Of a DNA stretch of 64,000 bases, positions 51,687 to 61,681 are shown piece by piece (within the stretch, counting starts at the first letter, position 1; each line of letters begins with the position of its first letter). The translations under genes and the position numbers were made by a program. Origin of the DNA: an uncultured bacterium (GTDB taxonomy: Bacteria; Pseudomonadota; Alphaproteobacteria; Sphingomonadales; Sphingomonadaceae); assembly GCA_903884945.1 (NCBI GenBank), contig CAISGR010000277.1:1-64000 (forward strand), read 5' to 3'. The notes beneath the pieces are model-generated. The model saw nothing but the letters and a program-made list of their open reading frames with translations. It was not told the origin of the DNA and did no database searches.

Positions 51687-52225
51687 GAAAAATCGAATCC
51701 GGCGCCTAGTCGGCGCCCGATCCGAACTCGGTCCGCTCGATCCGGCCCTATCTCGAAGAAGATGCGACGGGCCTCGACCTTGAAGTCCCGGGCGTGACGA
51801 TTGTCGACGCCGAGCGAACCTTCTGGGACAAGGTCGTCATCCTGTACGGTCTGCATTGCTGGTACGAGCTGGTACGAGCTGAAAGGCGTGCTCAAGGGCG
51901 GCGGCAACCGAATCTCGCACCACTATTACGACCTACACGAAACTCATGCAGGCGCCGGTGGGGACAAGCGGCAATCGCCGATCCGGCGTTTGGGGGCCGA
52001 CCGCGTGCGCACGCGCGCATGTTCTTCAATCGGCCGGCATTCGACCTGGCGAGTGCGGTACCGCCCACCTTCACACTCATGCCCGAAGGCGGCATGTATG
52101 ACGCGCTGAAGCCGGACTATGCGGCGATGTCGGGTATGATCTTCGGATCGGCGCCCAGCTTCGAAGCGGTGGCCGAGAGCATTGCGGAAATCCAACAGCG
52201 GATCAACAACCGTGCGCCGGGCTGA
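51687..52225 (+). pseudogene. AbiEii-type toxin remnant, multiply frameshifted
   Basis: C-terminal half of a DUF1814 nucleotidyltransferase toxin of the type paired with DUF6088 regulators. Recognisable pieces are DPNSVRSIRPYLEED, TIVDAERTFWDKVVIL, ELKGVLKGGGNRISHHYYDLHE and FFNRPAFDLASAVPPTFTL. Lesions: an in-frame TAG near 51703, a 10-base tandem duplication (TGGTACGAGC twice) near 51860-51880 that shifts the frame, and another shift near 51950. The N-terminal active site is missing. Confidence 0.72.
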
Positions 52226-52485
52226 AAATCTGCGAGGAGGCCAGCTACGCGAGCCAGCACCCGCCCGAGACCGGGAAAGACAAGCAGATGGCTTGCGCAC
52301 GCCCGAAGCGCGCGCGAGCTTGTCCTGGATGACCACAAGGAAAGATCCGGATCGAGCCTCCACAATGTGGTTCAGCCGTTCTCAGCTTCGATTGGGCGTG
52401 CAATCATTCGTGCGCCTACGGATCACCACTCCAGATTTGCAGGGATATTCGGCCCCCCGCGCATGAACCACTCATCTGGACAGGT

Positions 52486-53688
52486 TCAGAGCTTTCCGTC
52501 CGTCCGAGGCAAAGTGAGCATCGGTCCATAGGCGATAATGAAGAGGACGAACGCTCCGATCCAGGCGGCGGCGGCGAGATGAATCGCAGCCATATAGCTG
52601 ATCGGCAGGATCGGCGCGGCGACCCGGATCGCGGCGGCGAGCGTAATGAATACGTAGATGGCGATTGTCATGGGACCGGCGACAAGACCCCGGCCCGTGT
52701 GACCGCGCGTCGCGCGGGTCATGACCGCCAGCGTCATCCCCGCCATCGCGCCGGCGGTGAGGGCGTGCAGCGCGGCCGAAGCCTGGAAGGCCCCGGTCAC
52801 GATGCTCAGGCCAAGCAGTACCAGGCCGATCGGAATCCAGAGATATGCGACGTGCAAGATCAGCACGATCGGCTCCCGCACCGCGCGCACGCCCTGCCAG
52901 CGTGCCAGCCGCACGACCTGCACGGCTCCGGCGAGCAACATCGCATAGCCGCTCCACGTCGCATCGGGCGCGGCGACCCAGCCAGCCAGCGCCAGCCCCG
53001 TTATGCCCAGCGCCGCCAAGTCGAACCGCCCTGGCTGGCCGGGCAGCGGGCCGGCGGCGCCTTGCTTGGTCAGCCAGTTGCGCGTGAACGAGGGAATGAT
53101 CCGGCCGCCGATCAACCCGATCATCATCACGATCAAGCCGACCGCAAAGCGATAGCCGAGTCCCGGCGGGAGGGGGGCGCCCATCGCCTCGGCGTGATCG
53201 AGCCCGTTCGCGACGGCCAGCAGCAAGACCATGCCGACGACGGGGAGGTTACGGTTGTGCGCGGCCAACACCTCGCGGCCGGCGACGAACGCCAGCGTAA
53301 GCAGGAACCCGACATCGAGCACGGCCGCGACGGGTGCGCCGACCAGCGCTGAGCACAATATGGCGATCCGCCCCGCTAGCCACAGTCCCGCCAATGCCGC
53401 AAGCGGCGCGCCCGCGATCGGCAGGCGACCGGTCCAGTTGGGGATCGCGGTCAGCAGGAACCCGGCGATGACCGCGCCGAGATAGCCGAACAGCATCTCG
53501 TGGCGATGCCAGGCTACGGTGTCGAACGCCGTGGGCAGTGTGATCGTTGCGCTCAATGCGCAGATGAAAAGCACGAGCACCACGAGCGCCCAAAGCGCGC
53601 CGCCGAGGAAAAAGGGCCTGAAACTGCCGCGGAACAGTGCCGGACTGGCGGCGAGGCGGGCGCGGCGAATGGATGCTCCGTCAGTCAT
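52486..53688 (-). CDS. nnrS: NnrS family membrane protein, 400 aa
   Basis: NnrS is a haem- and copper-containing membrane protein linked to nitric oxide tolerance. The opening FRGSFRPFFLGGALWAL, then WHRHEMLFGYLGAVIAGFLLTAIPNWTGR, GLIGGRIIPSFTRNWL and ALHALTAGAMAGMTLAVMTRATRGHTGR are family signatures with likely metal-binding His. About twelve hydrophobic helices are visible. It lies 31 bases after the nrdJ fragment on the same strand, suggesting an old anaerobic/NO-related operon. The 260 bases on its downstream side hold no gene. Confidence 0.92.
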   Translation of the reverse strand: MTDGASIRRARLAASPALFRGSFRPFFLGGALWALVVLVLFICALSATITLPTAFDTVAWHRHEMLFGYLGAVIAGFLLTAIPNWTGRLPIAGAPLAALAGLWLAGRIAILCSALVGAPVAAVLDVGFLLTLAFVAGREVLAAHNRNLPVVGMVLLLAVANGLDHAEAMGAPLPPGLGYRFAVGLIVMMIGLIGGRIIPSFTRNWLTKQGAAGPLPGQPGRFDLAALGITGLALAGWVAAPDATWSGYAMLLAGAVQVVRLARWQGVRAVREPIVLILHVAYLWIPIGLVLLGLSIVTGAFQASAALHALTAGAMAGMTLAVMTRATRGHTGRGLVAGPMTIAIYVFITLAAAIRVAAPILPISYMAAIHLAAAAWIGAFVLFIIAYGPMLTLPRTDGKL

Positions 53689-53719
53689 GATCGCTCCTGA
53701 TGTGCCGCGGGGTAGAGAG

Positions 53720-55030
53720 TTATCCGCATTTCGAATGTCCGCATTCGAGACAGGTCTCGCACCCTTCCGACCGCATCATGGCCGCAGCGCCACAGCGCGG
53801 GCAGCAGCGCGGCGGCCGCTGCAGCGCCGGGGCGTCGGGCAGGTCGATCGGCAGCTCGGCCTCGCGCGCACCGATATGGCGCTCGATGATGTCGCCGATC
53901 GCCGCGTGAAGCGAGGGAACGTAGCGCCCCTGCATCCAGGCGCCGCCGCGCGGATCGAACACCGCCTTGAGTTCCTCCGCGACGAACGAAACGTCGGCGG
54001 AGCGCCGGAACACCGCCGAGATCATCCGCGTGAGCCCGACGCTCCACGCATAATGCTCGGTGTTCTTCGAGTTGATGAAGATCTCGAACGGGCGACGGAC
54101 GCCGCCAGTCTCGATATCGTTGATCGTCACATAGATTGCGTGTGCGCTCTCGGGCCATTTGAGCTTGTAGGTCGTGCCCGGCAGCGCCTCCGTGCGTGGC
54201 ACCAGCGGGCTTTCGTCGAGTGGCGTGCCCTGTGCCTCCGGCAACTCAGTCACCACTTCCACCGAAAGGATCGAGCCGGTGATCGAATTCGGCCGGTAGG
54301 TCGTCATGCCCTTGCAGCCGAGCCGGTATCCTTCGGCATAGATGTCGGCGAAGCACTCGGACGGGATATCCTCGGGGACGTTGATCGTCTTCGAGATCGA
54401 ACTATCGATCAGTGCCTGCGCCGCAGCCTGCATCGCGAGGTGATCGGCCGGGCCGAGCGTCTGGGCGCTGACGAACAGCTCGGGTGGCGGAGGCTCGTCA
54501 CCGCGCAGTTGCTTCCAAACCCGGAAGGCATAATCCTCCACGGCTTCCTCGCGCGTGCTGCCGTCGGGTTCCCGAATTCGCCGCGTATAGGAATAGGCGA
54601 ACACCGGCTCGATCCCCGACGACACATTGCCAGCCAGCAGCGATGTGGTTCCGGTCGGGGCAATCGAGGTCAGGCAGCCGTTGCGCAAGCCGTGCTCGGC
54701 GATCATGGCGCGCGTCTCGTCGTCAAGGTCGAGCAGGTTCGGGGTGTCGAGCATGACCGAGTCATAGACCGGAAAGCGGCCCTTCTCGGCGGCGAGCGCT
54801 GCAGAGGCGCGATAGGCTTCGCGCTTGATGAGCCCCAGCCAGGCACCCATCAGCTCGATCGCCCGCGCGTCGCCATAAGCGGCACCGCAGAAGAGAAGGG
54901 CGTCAGCGAGGCCCGTGACACCGAGGTCGATTCGCCGCTTGGCTTTCGCTTCGGCCTCCTGGTCGGCAAGCGGATAGCGGGAAATGTCGATCACGTCGTC
55001 TAGCAGCCGGGCGCGCCGTTCGCGCAGCTT
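53720..55030 (-). pseudogene. nrdJ: B12-dependent (class II) ribonucleotide reductase, 3' half only
   Basis: From about RARLLDDVIDISRYPL to the stop the product matches the C-terminal half of adenosylcobalamin-dependent ribonucleotide reductase: KRRIDLGVTGLADALL, SIAPTGTTSLLAGNVSSGIEPVF, SSISKTINVPEDIP, GCKGMTTYRPNS, and a C-terminal zinc-type tail with CPRCG and CLECGHSKCG. The N-terminal half with the active-site and allosteric regions is absent; upstream of about 55030 the frame is unrelated. It cannot be a working reductase. Confidence 0.85.
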
Positions 55031-56198
55031 CACGTTCGATCCGGACGCCTGCCTCGGCCTGATCGCTGCGGCCGATGCGCTGGTTCGTGCGCTGATCGCC
55101 GCAAGAGACACGGACCGGCTCGCGGCGCTGGCTGGCACGGTACGACAGGAATATGTGCCGAGCGGTCCCTTGCAGCTGCAAGGGTGTGGTGCCGAGACGT
55201 GGCGCTCCGCCAATGGTGCGCGTGGCGTGACGGGCTATTTCCGGGAAGTCGGGTCGGACCGCTGGTTGGCCCTGTCGCTCGCACGCGGGGTGGGACAGGA
55301 TCCGCTGTTCGATCCGCAACGCGCCTATGCCCATGAGGCAGTCTGGGGTGGCCATACGCTCGCCAAGCTTACGACGTCGGAGATCATCGTCGGATCGGTT
55401 TCCGTTTCGGCTGCGGGAAGGATGTCATCGACAGCAGAGGGCGTCGCGGTGCGCGGTGCTGCGATGATTCAGGGCGAGACGAGCGAGGTCATCGATCGCT
55501 GGTCGAACCTGCGCGATGAGCTGCAAGCGCGATTCGTTGGGGGATTGGCCCTTCAGATCGTACCGGTCCAGCCCGTGCTGCTGAAGCCGCAACGCACAGC
55601 GGCACCCTGGTTCGATGACTTGTTGCAACAACTCTGCTGGCCGATCGAGGACCGGGACGGTTCCTGGATCATCCTGACCGTGCCACTTGATCCCGATCGG
55701 CCGGACCATTTCGAGCCGGTTTCGTTTGCTCTCCCAAGCGCTGGTTACGCAGGCCTTGTTCTCGCAGGCGCTACCATGGGTCAGTCGCGCTACGCCCTGC
55801 AGCCGATCACCCTGATCGATTTAAGCGGCGTTCGTGCCCTTGATCTTTCCGTGATCCCGGTGCCAGCCCGTTCGCTCGGCGAGAGCTTCAGAGCGCGGTT
55901 CGCCCGGCAGCCGAAGCAGTTCTCGCAGCGAGGAAAGCCAGCCTCGCTTATTCTTCTCGATGAAGTGACCGCAATACTCACCGGCGTAGCCGAAACCGGC
56001 TTGCGCTCGAGTAGTGCGGCGGGAGCGCCGTTCGCCGACCTTGCCGCCCGGGCCAGAGACGCTGGATTTGAGACCCTCGGGCCGTTGCTCGACCGGATTT
56101 ACCTGACAAAGAACGTCGCGCAGGATGTGCTGGCCTGTCGTTTTGTCGTCGACCAACTTCGCGTCCGACTGGTCGAATTGCCGTGGGTCACTCGATAG
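55030..56198 (+). CDS. hypothetical protein, apparently 5'-truncated
   Basis: The frame reads coherently from about DPDACLGLIAAADALVRAL to the stop, but its first 15 codons run antisense through the nrdJ remnant, so the natural start seems lost. The residues show no catalytic motif that I recognise; a central PFADLAARARDAGFETLGPL stretch is helical. It may belong with the broken MoxR ATPase gene next to it, since MoxR clusters often carry such uncharacterised partners. Whether it is expressed is unknown. Confidence 0.5.
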
Positions 56199-56452
56199 CT
56201 CAGCCCGGGCGGCCCCTATCGCCCTGTGAGGAAGGCCGGGTTTCACGAGCACGATCACCGATCCTGAGACATCCCGTGATCGGTCAAATGCATCCGAGGC
56301 TAGCCGTGTGAAGCGTTGCGGAGACATCCTTGGGCTCCTCGACTATGGCGAGTAGCCGTCTTGCATTCGTTATAAACCCGTTCGCCGTTCAGTTCACCGT
56401 CAACTTGAACACCGTCAACGGATCTCCCGATCCGATAGCGCCCCATTCCTTC

Positions 56453-57055
56453 CGACTGCGTCCGCGTCGGGATGCGGTTATATTCGTCGACGATCTTTAC
56501 GCGCACGCCGAGCCATGGCCGCCAAGCGATCCGGATCGCATCGACACTCTGCGCAGAAATCAGATCGGCGGGCAGTGGATTGCCGAGCAGATCGGCGATC
56601 GTCATCTGCGGATGGCCGTGCTGCATCGCACGCCGCACTTCACGCACCGGATAGCCGGCCAGCACACTCATCAGTATGGCGCTCGCCGTCCTGCCCCGAC
56701 CGGGTCCGCCGACGAAGAGGCATTCGAGCCGCGTCGCAAAGGCGAGCAGCGGCAACAGCACATAGCTCGAATAGCTCTGCGCCGACGGCAGCGTCAGCAA
56801 GCGTTGGCTATCGCCTACACGAAACTCCGGCGATGGCCCGTCCTGATACTCGACGTCGTAGTGAGGGCTGATGATCGCGGTGTTGACGATCCAGAAATAG
56901 GCCTAGCGCAGGGCGCCGGACATGGCCGCGCGCTCGCCGCCTTGATCCGCGAGGGCAATGAAGAGATACCCGACAGCGTGCGCATCGCACTGCTACCGCT
57001 CGCCGTTCAGCTCGATCATCTCGATGCCGCGATCGATGATGCCGACGCCGGTTGA
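56453..57055 (-). pseudogene. MoxR-type AAA+ ATPase remnant
   Basis: The centre is clear: CLFVGGPGRGRTAS (Walker A with Arg for the catalytic Lys), SVLAGYPVREVRRAMQHGHPQMTIADLLGNP and VKIVDEYNRIPTRTQS (Walker B). Upstream, the same frame continues through two in-frame TAG codons (ALR-stop-AYFWIVNTAI and GER-stop-QCDAH) to GVGIIDRGIEMIEL. Downstream of RTQS the family sequence ends abruptly. It is non-functional. Confidence 0.72.
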
Positions 57056-57101
57056 TGACTATCCCTGGCATGGGCCCGCTCACCGCCTCCGCGCTTGTCG
57101 C
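57051..57101 (+). pseudogene. IS110-type transposase scrap
   Basis: LMTIPGMGPLTASALVA in frame is the helix-hairpin-helix signature of IS110/IS116 transposases, as at the corresponding part of the intact copy at 705-1814. Only about 17 codons remain, ending at the MoxR pseudogene boundary. The rest up to 57273 is unassigned. Confidence 0.4.
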
Positions 57102-57273
57102 CAACTGCCATCTCAACATGAACGATCTCAAGGAGATGAAGAAAGCTGATCTACGACAAACCGGCTCCTCAATGCCACCGGCTCGGTGTATATCCTCCCC
57201 TGGCGCGAGGGATATATCACAAAAGTTCGGGGTGACGGATCGCGCGTCAGGCAATGCCCGCCCCCGCAGCTCC

Positions 57274-58266
57274 CTATTGGTAGACACGCCGCGGCAGTTT
57301 CCACGCGTCGCTGATCACCTGGCTCAGCCGGCCCGGGAACAGCACGCAGTGAAGCGCCAGCACGATCCAGTCCATCGGACGGACTAGCGCCGAGGCAACC
57401 AGCAACGAGGCCGGCAGGAACACCTCATAATATTCGTTGAGCAGGATCAGGTGGCGCGGGCGCGGCTGGACGATCGCTGCGTGCATCTCGAACCGTTCCA
57501 GCTTGAAGATCACCAGGAAGGCATAGAGCACCAGCGCGACAAGGGGAATCCGGTCGTCGAGCAGCCAGAGCAGGGCGAACAGCGCGGCGCACTCGACCGG
57601 GAACATCAGCCGCGCCCCGATCGCCCGCGCCCAGCGCCCGCCGTGCCGCTGCACGAAGGTGCGGACGTTGCCGATCCGGTCGGCCTCCTCATCGCTAAGC
57701 TGGTGCCACAATATGCCGCGCACGCCGAATGCCCCCGCCCAGGCCGCGACCAGCGCGAGCCACAGGAGATCCGGCGGCGCCCCGCCCGCGCGAAAGGCGA
57801 GCAGCGCGGCGACCAGCGCCGGGAACAGATGCGCCCCGCTCGCATCGGCCATCACCCCGAAGAGCCCGCGCGTCTTCAGCCGCAGCGGCGGCAGCGAATA
57901 GGCGCTGAACGCGCACCAGGCGGCGCCATAGGCAGCCAGCAGCAGGGGGTCGCCGCGCCAGCGCCACGCCATGGCGATGCCGACCAGCACGGGCACCGCG
58001 ACCAGCAAGCCGATCACCAGGCCCGACCGCCCCTCGGTCCGGTTCGGCTTGCCTGCCCGCCGATCCTCATCCCGGTCGGTGAGGTCGTTGATAACGCTGA
58101 CATAGACCGCTCCGGCCGTAATCCCGACCAGCAATTCGATACCGGTCATCCACGCAGCGGCAATCGATGCATCGCGATAGGCGAGCGTCGCGTAGAAGAC
58201 GCCGAGGATCGGGAGCAGCTTATATTCCCACCACTCGGTCGCCCGGATGACTTCACCGATCCGCAC
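57274..58266 (-). CDS. UbiA family prenyltransferase, 330 aa
   Basis: A membrane enzyme joining a prenyl chain to an acceptor. The first Asp-rich motif is VINDLTDRDEDRRAGKPNR; the second is LSDEEADRIGN after a HQ pair. About eight or nine hydrophobic helices are seen. Substrates are unknown. Its neighbours (glycosyltransferase, sulfotransferase, terpene-cyclase-like protein, methyltransferase) suggest an isoprenoid or glycolipid product. Confidence 0.85.
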   Translation of the reverse strand: MRIGEVIRATEWWEYKLLPILGVFYATLAYRDASIAAAWMTGIELLVGITAGAVYVSVINDLTDRDEDRRAGKPNRTEGRSGLVIGLLVAVPVLVGIAMAWRWRGDPLLLAAYGAAWCAFSAYSLPPLRLKTRGLFGVMADASGAHLFPALVAALLAFRAGGAPPDLLWLALVAAWAGAFGVRGILWHQLSDEEADRIGNVRTFVQRHGGRWARAIGARLMFPVECAALFALLWLLDDRIPLVALVLYAFLVIFKLERFEMHAAIVQPRPRHLILLNEYYEVFLPASLLVASALVRPMDWIVLALHCVLFPGRLSQVISDAWKLPRRVYQ

Positions 58267-58405
58267 CTGATTCTTACCCCCTGGCTGGCATGATCATCGC
58301 CGATAATTCGCCTGCGCGGAACCGCCCCGTCTCGGCAATTACGAGAATGTCATTGACGGGACAAAGGGCCGGCGTGGTAGCGGCGCCCCATAAGGGGATG
58401 CGATT

Positions 58406-59626
58406 TTGAAAACTGCCGGTCAACGACACATCGCATTTGTCAGCTGCAACGAGACCCATTGGGGCGGCAGCGAGGAATTATGGGGCGCGGCCGCCGCCGA
58501 ACTCGCGCGCCGGGGCCACCGCGTCTCGGTCGCCAAGCCGAACCTGCCCAAGGGTGAGCCGGCGATCAGGCGCCTGCACGAGGCGAAGTGCAGGCTGCAC
58601 GACCTCGCCAAGTTCCCGCTGCTGCCCAAGGCATTTTACGGCATCTTCTCGCTGATCAGCCGCGCCGCGGGGCTGAGCTGGCAAATGGTGCGCCTCGATA
58701 TCGCGCTGCGTTTCTCCCGCCCAGACCTGGTGATCCTGTCGCAGGGCGGCAATTGGGACGGATTCCTCTATGCCGGCGTGCTGCGGCGGCTGGGCATTCC
58801 CTATGCCCTGATCTGCCAGAAGGCGACCGAGCTTTACTGGCCGTCGGACTGGATGCGCCCGCGGTGCAAGGCGATGTACGAGGATGCGAAGGGTGCCTAT
58901 TTCGTGTCGCACCACAACCACCGCCTCACCGAAGAGCAGATCGGCATGGCGATCCCCAATGCCGAGGTGGTGCGCAACCCGTTCCTGACAGCCTGGGACG
59001 CCCCCATTCCGTGGCCCGATTCGACCAACGGCTTCAAGCTGGCCTGTGTCGGCCGCTTCTTCCCGATGGAGAAGGGGCAGGACGTGTTGCTGCGTGTGAT
59101 GGCGCTGCCCAAATGGCGCGAGCGCAATGTCAGTGTATCCTTCTTCGGCGCTGGCGACCGCGCCGAGGGGCTGAAGGAAATGGCGGCCTTCCACGGGCTG
59201 GAGAATGTCAGCTTCCCCGGTTTCGTGCGCAATGTGCAGGGCAGCATCTGGCTTGGCCATCACGCGCTGATCCTGCCGACGCGTGCCGAAGGCCTGCCGC
59301 TGGTCGTCGTCGAGACGATGCTTGCCGGACGCGTGACGATCACCACCGATGTGGCCGGCAGCGCAGAGGTCTGCACTGACGGCGAAACCGGCTTCATCGC
59401 CGCCGCACCGACCGAGAAGGCGATCGACGAGGCGATGGAACGCGCCTGGACCGCACGGGCGGACTGGCCCGCGATCGGCGCCGCCGCGGCGGCAAGCATC
59501 CGCAAGCAGGTGTCGCCCAGCCCGGCGAGCGCCTTTGCCGATATCGTCGAGCGCCTGGTCGACGCAGAACCGCTGCCCGTGCCGGCGGAGACGCTGGCGG
59601 GAGAACTGGCGCGAGCTGCGGAATAG
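58406..59626 (+). CDS. glycosyltransferase family 4 protein, 406 aa
   Basis: A GT-B retaining glycosyltransferase: N-terminal IAFVSCNETHWGGSEELWGAAAAELARRGHRVSV, and C-terminal FKLACVGRFFPMEKGQDVLL, VSFFGAGD, SIWLGHHALILPTRAEGLPLVVVETMLAG (the EGLP..E motif that binds the sugar nucleotide). The start is TTG at 58406 with AAGGGG upstream. Sugar and acceptor are unknown; cell-envelope or secondary-metabolite glycosylation is likely. Confidence 0.9.
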   Translation: MKTAGQRHIAFVSCNETHWGGSEELWGAAAAELARRGHRVSVAKPNLPKGEPAIRRLHEAKCRLHDLAKFPLLPKAFYGIFSLISRAAGLSWQMVRLDIALRFSRPDLVILSQGGNWDGFLYAGVLRRLGIPYALICQKATELYWPSDWMRPRCKAMYEDAKGAYFVSHHNHRLTEEQIGMAIPNAEVVRNPFLTAWDAPIPWPDSTNGFKLACVGRFFPMEKGQDVLLRVMALPKWRERNVSVSFFGAGDRAEGLKEMAAFHGLENVSFPGFVRNVQGSIWLGHHALILPTRAEGLPLVVVETMLAGRVTITTDVAGSAEVCTDGETGFIAAAPTEKAIDEAMERAWTARADWPAIGAAAAASIRKQVSPSPASAFADIVERLVDAEPLPVPAETLAGELARAAE

Positions 59627-59675
59627 ACGAGCCTCGCCTTTTCCCGGCGATCCGCCGCACCGAAGCGAAGGGAGG

Positions 59676-60569
59676 CTATTCCGGCTTCAGCAGGTGCTCG
59701 AACAGATAATCGCGGGCGAAGGGCCTATAGATCGGGTCGGCTGCCAGTCCGTCGGAAAGGCCGCGCGCTTCCTCGAGCAGTGCATCAGTGATGAGCGCCC
59801 CGTCGACCGGTTTCGCGGGCCATAGCCGATCGAACAAGGCGATCAGCGGGGCAAGCCGGTTGTCGAAGACCGAAGCGCGGTACAGGCGCGACATCGCCCC
59901 GCGAAACGGCAGGCGCCGGGCCAGCCGCGCCAGGCGCGGATACCAGCGCAGCTCGACCGGCGAGAGCGAGCGGTTGACCACCCTGTCCTGGAAATCGAAC
60001 GGCGTGACGCCGAGCCGCTTCTCCAGTTCGGCACGGAACGCCGCCGGATCGCGCGCCAGCAATTCATAAGGCAAAACGACCACCCGACCGCCGAACCGGG
60101 CGCGATACATCGCGATCGTTTCGTCATAGTGCCAGGGATTCTCGCCGCCCTGCCAGACCTGTGTCTCCAGATCGTCAGTGCCGCCCACCCGGACATATTG
60201 CGAATAGGACGAGAGGATCATCGCGCGGAATCCGCGCGTGACGATCAGCACATGCGCGTCGGGAAACATCTCCGCCAGCAGGGCGCACGCCCGCGCCTGG
60301 CGATGGGCCGGCGTTCCCTCCCCCGGCCGGGCCAGGTCGATATTGCGCCTTCCCGCATCGGCAAAGGGCGCGGAAAACGCCTCATGGCTGGTGACGCGCC
60401 AAAGATAGCCGGGCTGCGCGGCCGCAGCTTCGGCGATCATCGCATAGACGTCACGGAACCCGGCGATGCCGCCATGGACATAGGCGATCTGCGGATGCGC
60501 CGCGAACCAGTGCTGGAGGAAGGTCGAGCCCGTCTTGGGATAGCCGATATGGAGGAGATGGCGCGTCAT
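59676..60569 (-). CDS. sulfotransferase family protein, 297 aa
   Basis: HIGYPKTGSTFLQHWFAAHP is the 5'-PSB loop that binds PAPS; HVLIVTRGFRAMILSSYSQYV is the 3'-phosphate-binding motif. A LPYELLARDPAAF block is also typical. It would transfer sulfate to an alcohol on a lipid, sugar or terpenoid. Its ATG overlaps the stop of the upstream gene (ATGA), so the two are translationally coupled and probably act on the same product. Confidence 0.88.
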   Translation of the reverse strand: MTRHLLHIGYPKTGSTFLQHWFAAHPQIAYVHGGIAGFRDVYAMIAEAAAAQPGYLWRVTSHEAFSAPFADAGRRNIDLARPGEGTPAHRQARACALLAEMFPDAHVLIVTRGFRAMILSSYSQYVRVGGTDDLETQVWQGGENPWHYDETIAMYRARFGGRVVVLPYELLARDPAAFRAELEKRLGVTPFDFQDRVVNRSLSPVELRWYPRLARLARRLPFRGAMSRLYRASVFDNRLAPLIALFDRLWPAKPVDGALITDALLEEARGLSDGLAADPIYRPFARDYLFEHLLKPE

Positions 60570-61657
60570 GCCGGCAACGACCGCACAAGCGCCTCGATGC
60601 AGAAGCCGGTGGTCAGCTCCTCCGATCCCCAGTGCGGCGTATCCGGATGCGCCGGCGCGAGGCTGCCGTCGCGGCGGCGTTCCCGGCCGCCGAAATAGAC
60701 CGGCGCGCGCGGCCAGCTGCCATCCGCCGACTGGCGCGCCAGCAGCGCATCGACCAGACGCTCCGGTAGCGGCGCATCGCAATAGTGGCGGGCGGCGATG
60801 GACAATGCCATTTCAAGCGCGCTCTCGGGCGCCACCGCGTCGAGCCGGGCGAGCAGGAGGGCCCGCGCCTCGGCCGAACGCTGCCCCAGCGCGCGGGCGA
60901 AGAAATACCAGAGCACGAACGGATTCTCGTACCATTTGTCGGCATCCGCCTCGCCATTGCGGCGGAGGATTTCGACCAGCCGCTCGAGCACGCGCTCATG
61001 CCCTGGAAAATCGCCGAGATAATGGAGGCAATTGGCGTTCACGCCGGCATCCACATCGCCCGGCGCGGCCGAGGTCTTCTTGAAGAAGAACCACAAGGTC
61101 ACCAGATGGCGGAGCTGTGGCAGGGTCACCCGCATATGAGCCGCGCCGGTCCAGCGCGCTCGGGGCATGATCCAAGTCAGGAACATGCCCTGCGCATCGC
61201 GGTTGGCCAGCAGCAGCGCGGGATCGGCGCCCTCGGCCGATCCTGCCCCGGCCAGCGCAGCCGATACGCAACATGTATCGTCCATGTCGGGCGGCAACTG
61301 GCGGAAAAAGGGGTGGCCGGTCGTCCAGTGCCGCCACAGGCCGTGGCGGTCGCGCTGGGCGAGCAGGAAGGCAAGTGCCCTGTCACGCATCGCCTCCGCC
61401 CCCCGCGCAAAGGACAGGCAATACGCGACGAGCGCGGTGGGGAAGATCGACGGATCGACCTCACAATCGCCCGCCATGTCCCGGCGCAGCGACGTCACCA
61501 CGCGGAACTCGCCGCTGGCGAGCTGGGCGCCGTCAAGAAAGGCGAGGCCCCGGGCGAGCGCGATCCGGACGTCGTCGCGGTCCGATCCGGTCGAGAGGCC
61601 TGTCACGCCGCAACGCTTAGCCACTCGCTTCTCCCCTGTCGACGGCTGGACCGTCAT
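60566..61657 (-). CDS. terpene-cyclase/prenyltransferase-like alpha-barrel protein with DxDDT motif, 363 aa
   Basis: Repeated helix pairs with QW-like ends (LAQRDRHGLWRHW, LARQSADGSWPRAPVYF) mark the alpha-barrel of squalene-hopene cyclases and related proteins. DMDDT (124-128) fits the DxDD(T) acid of class II terpene cyclases, which protonates a double bond. At 363 aa it is half the length of a two-barrel cyclase, so it may be a single-domain cyclase or a binding protein. It is coupled to the sulfotransferase and divergent from the methyltransferase. Confidence 0.72.
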   Translation of the reverse strand: MTVQPSTGEKRVAKRCGVTGLSTGSDRDDVRIALARGLAFLDGAQLASGEFRVVTSLRRDMAGDCEVDPSIFPTALVAYCLSFARGAEAMRDRALAFLLAQRDRHGLWRHWTTGHPFFRQLPPDMDDTCCVSAALAGAGSAEGADPALLLANRDAQGMFLTWIMPRARWTGAAHMRVTLPQLRHLVTLWFFFKKTSAAPGDVDAGVNANCLHYLGDFPGHERVLERLVEILRRNGEADADKWYENPFVLWYFFARALGQRSAEARALLLARLDAVAPESALEMALSIAARHYCDAPLPERLVDALLARQSADGSWPRAPVYFGGRERRRDGSLAPAHPDTPHWGSEELTTGFCIEALVRSLPA

Positions 61658-61681
61658 CGCCGAAGCCGGTAGCGGTCAGCC

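Noticed and set aside
53519..55003. 494-aa open frame on the + strand
   Set aside because: Antisense to nnrS and the nrdJ remnant; no domain and typical shadow composition.
57451..58293. 280-aa + strand frame
   Set aside because: Antisense to the UbiA gene, with Arg/Gln-rich composition and no motif.
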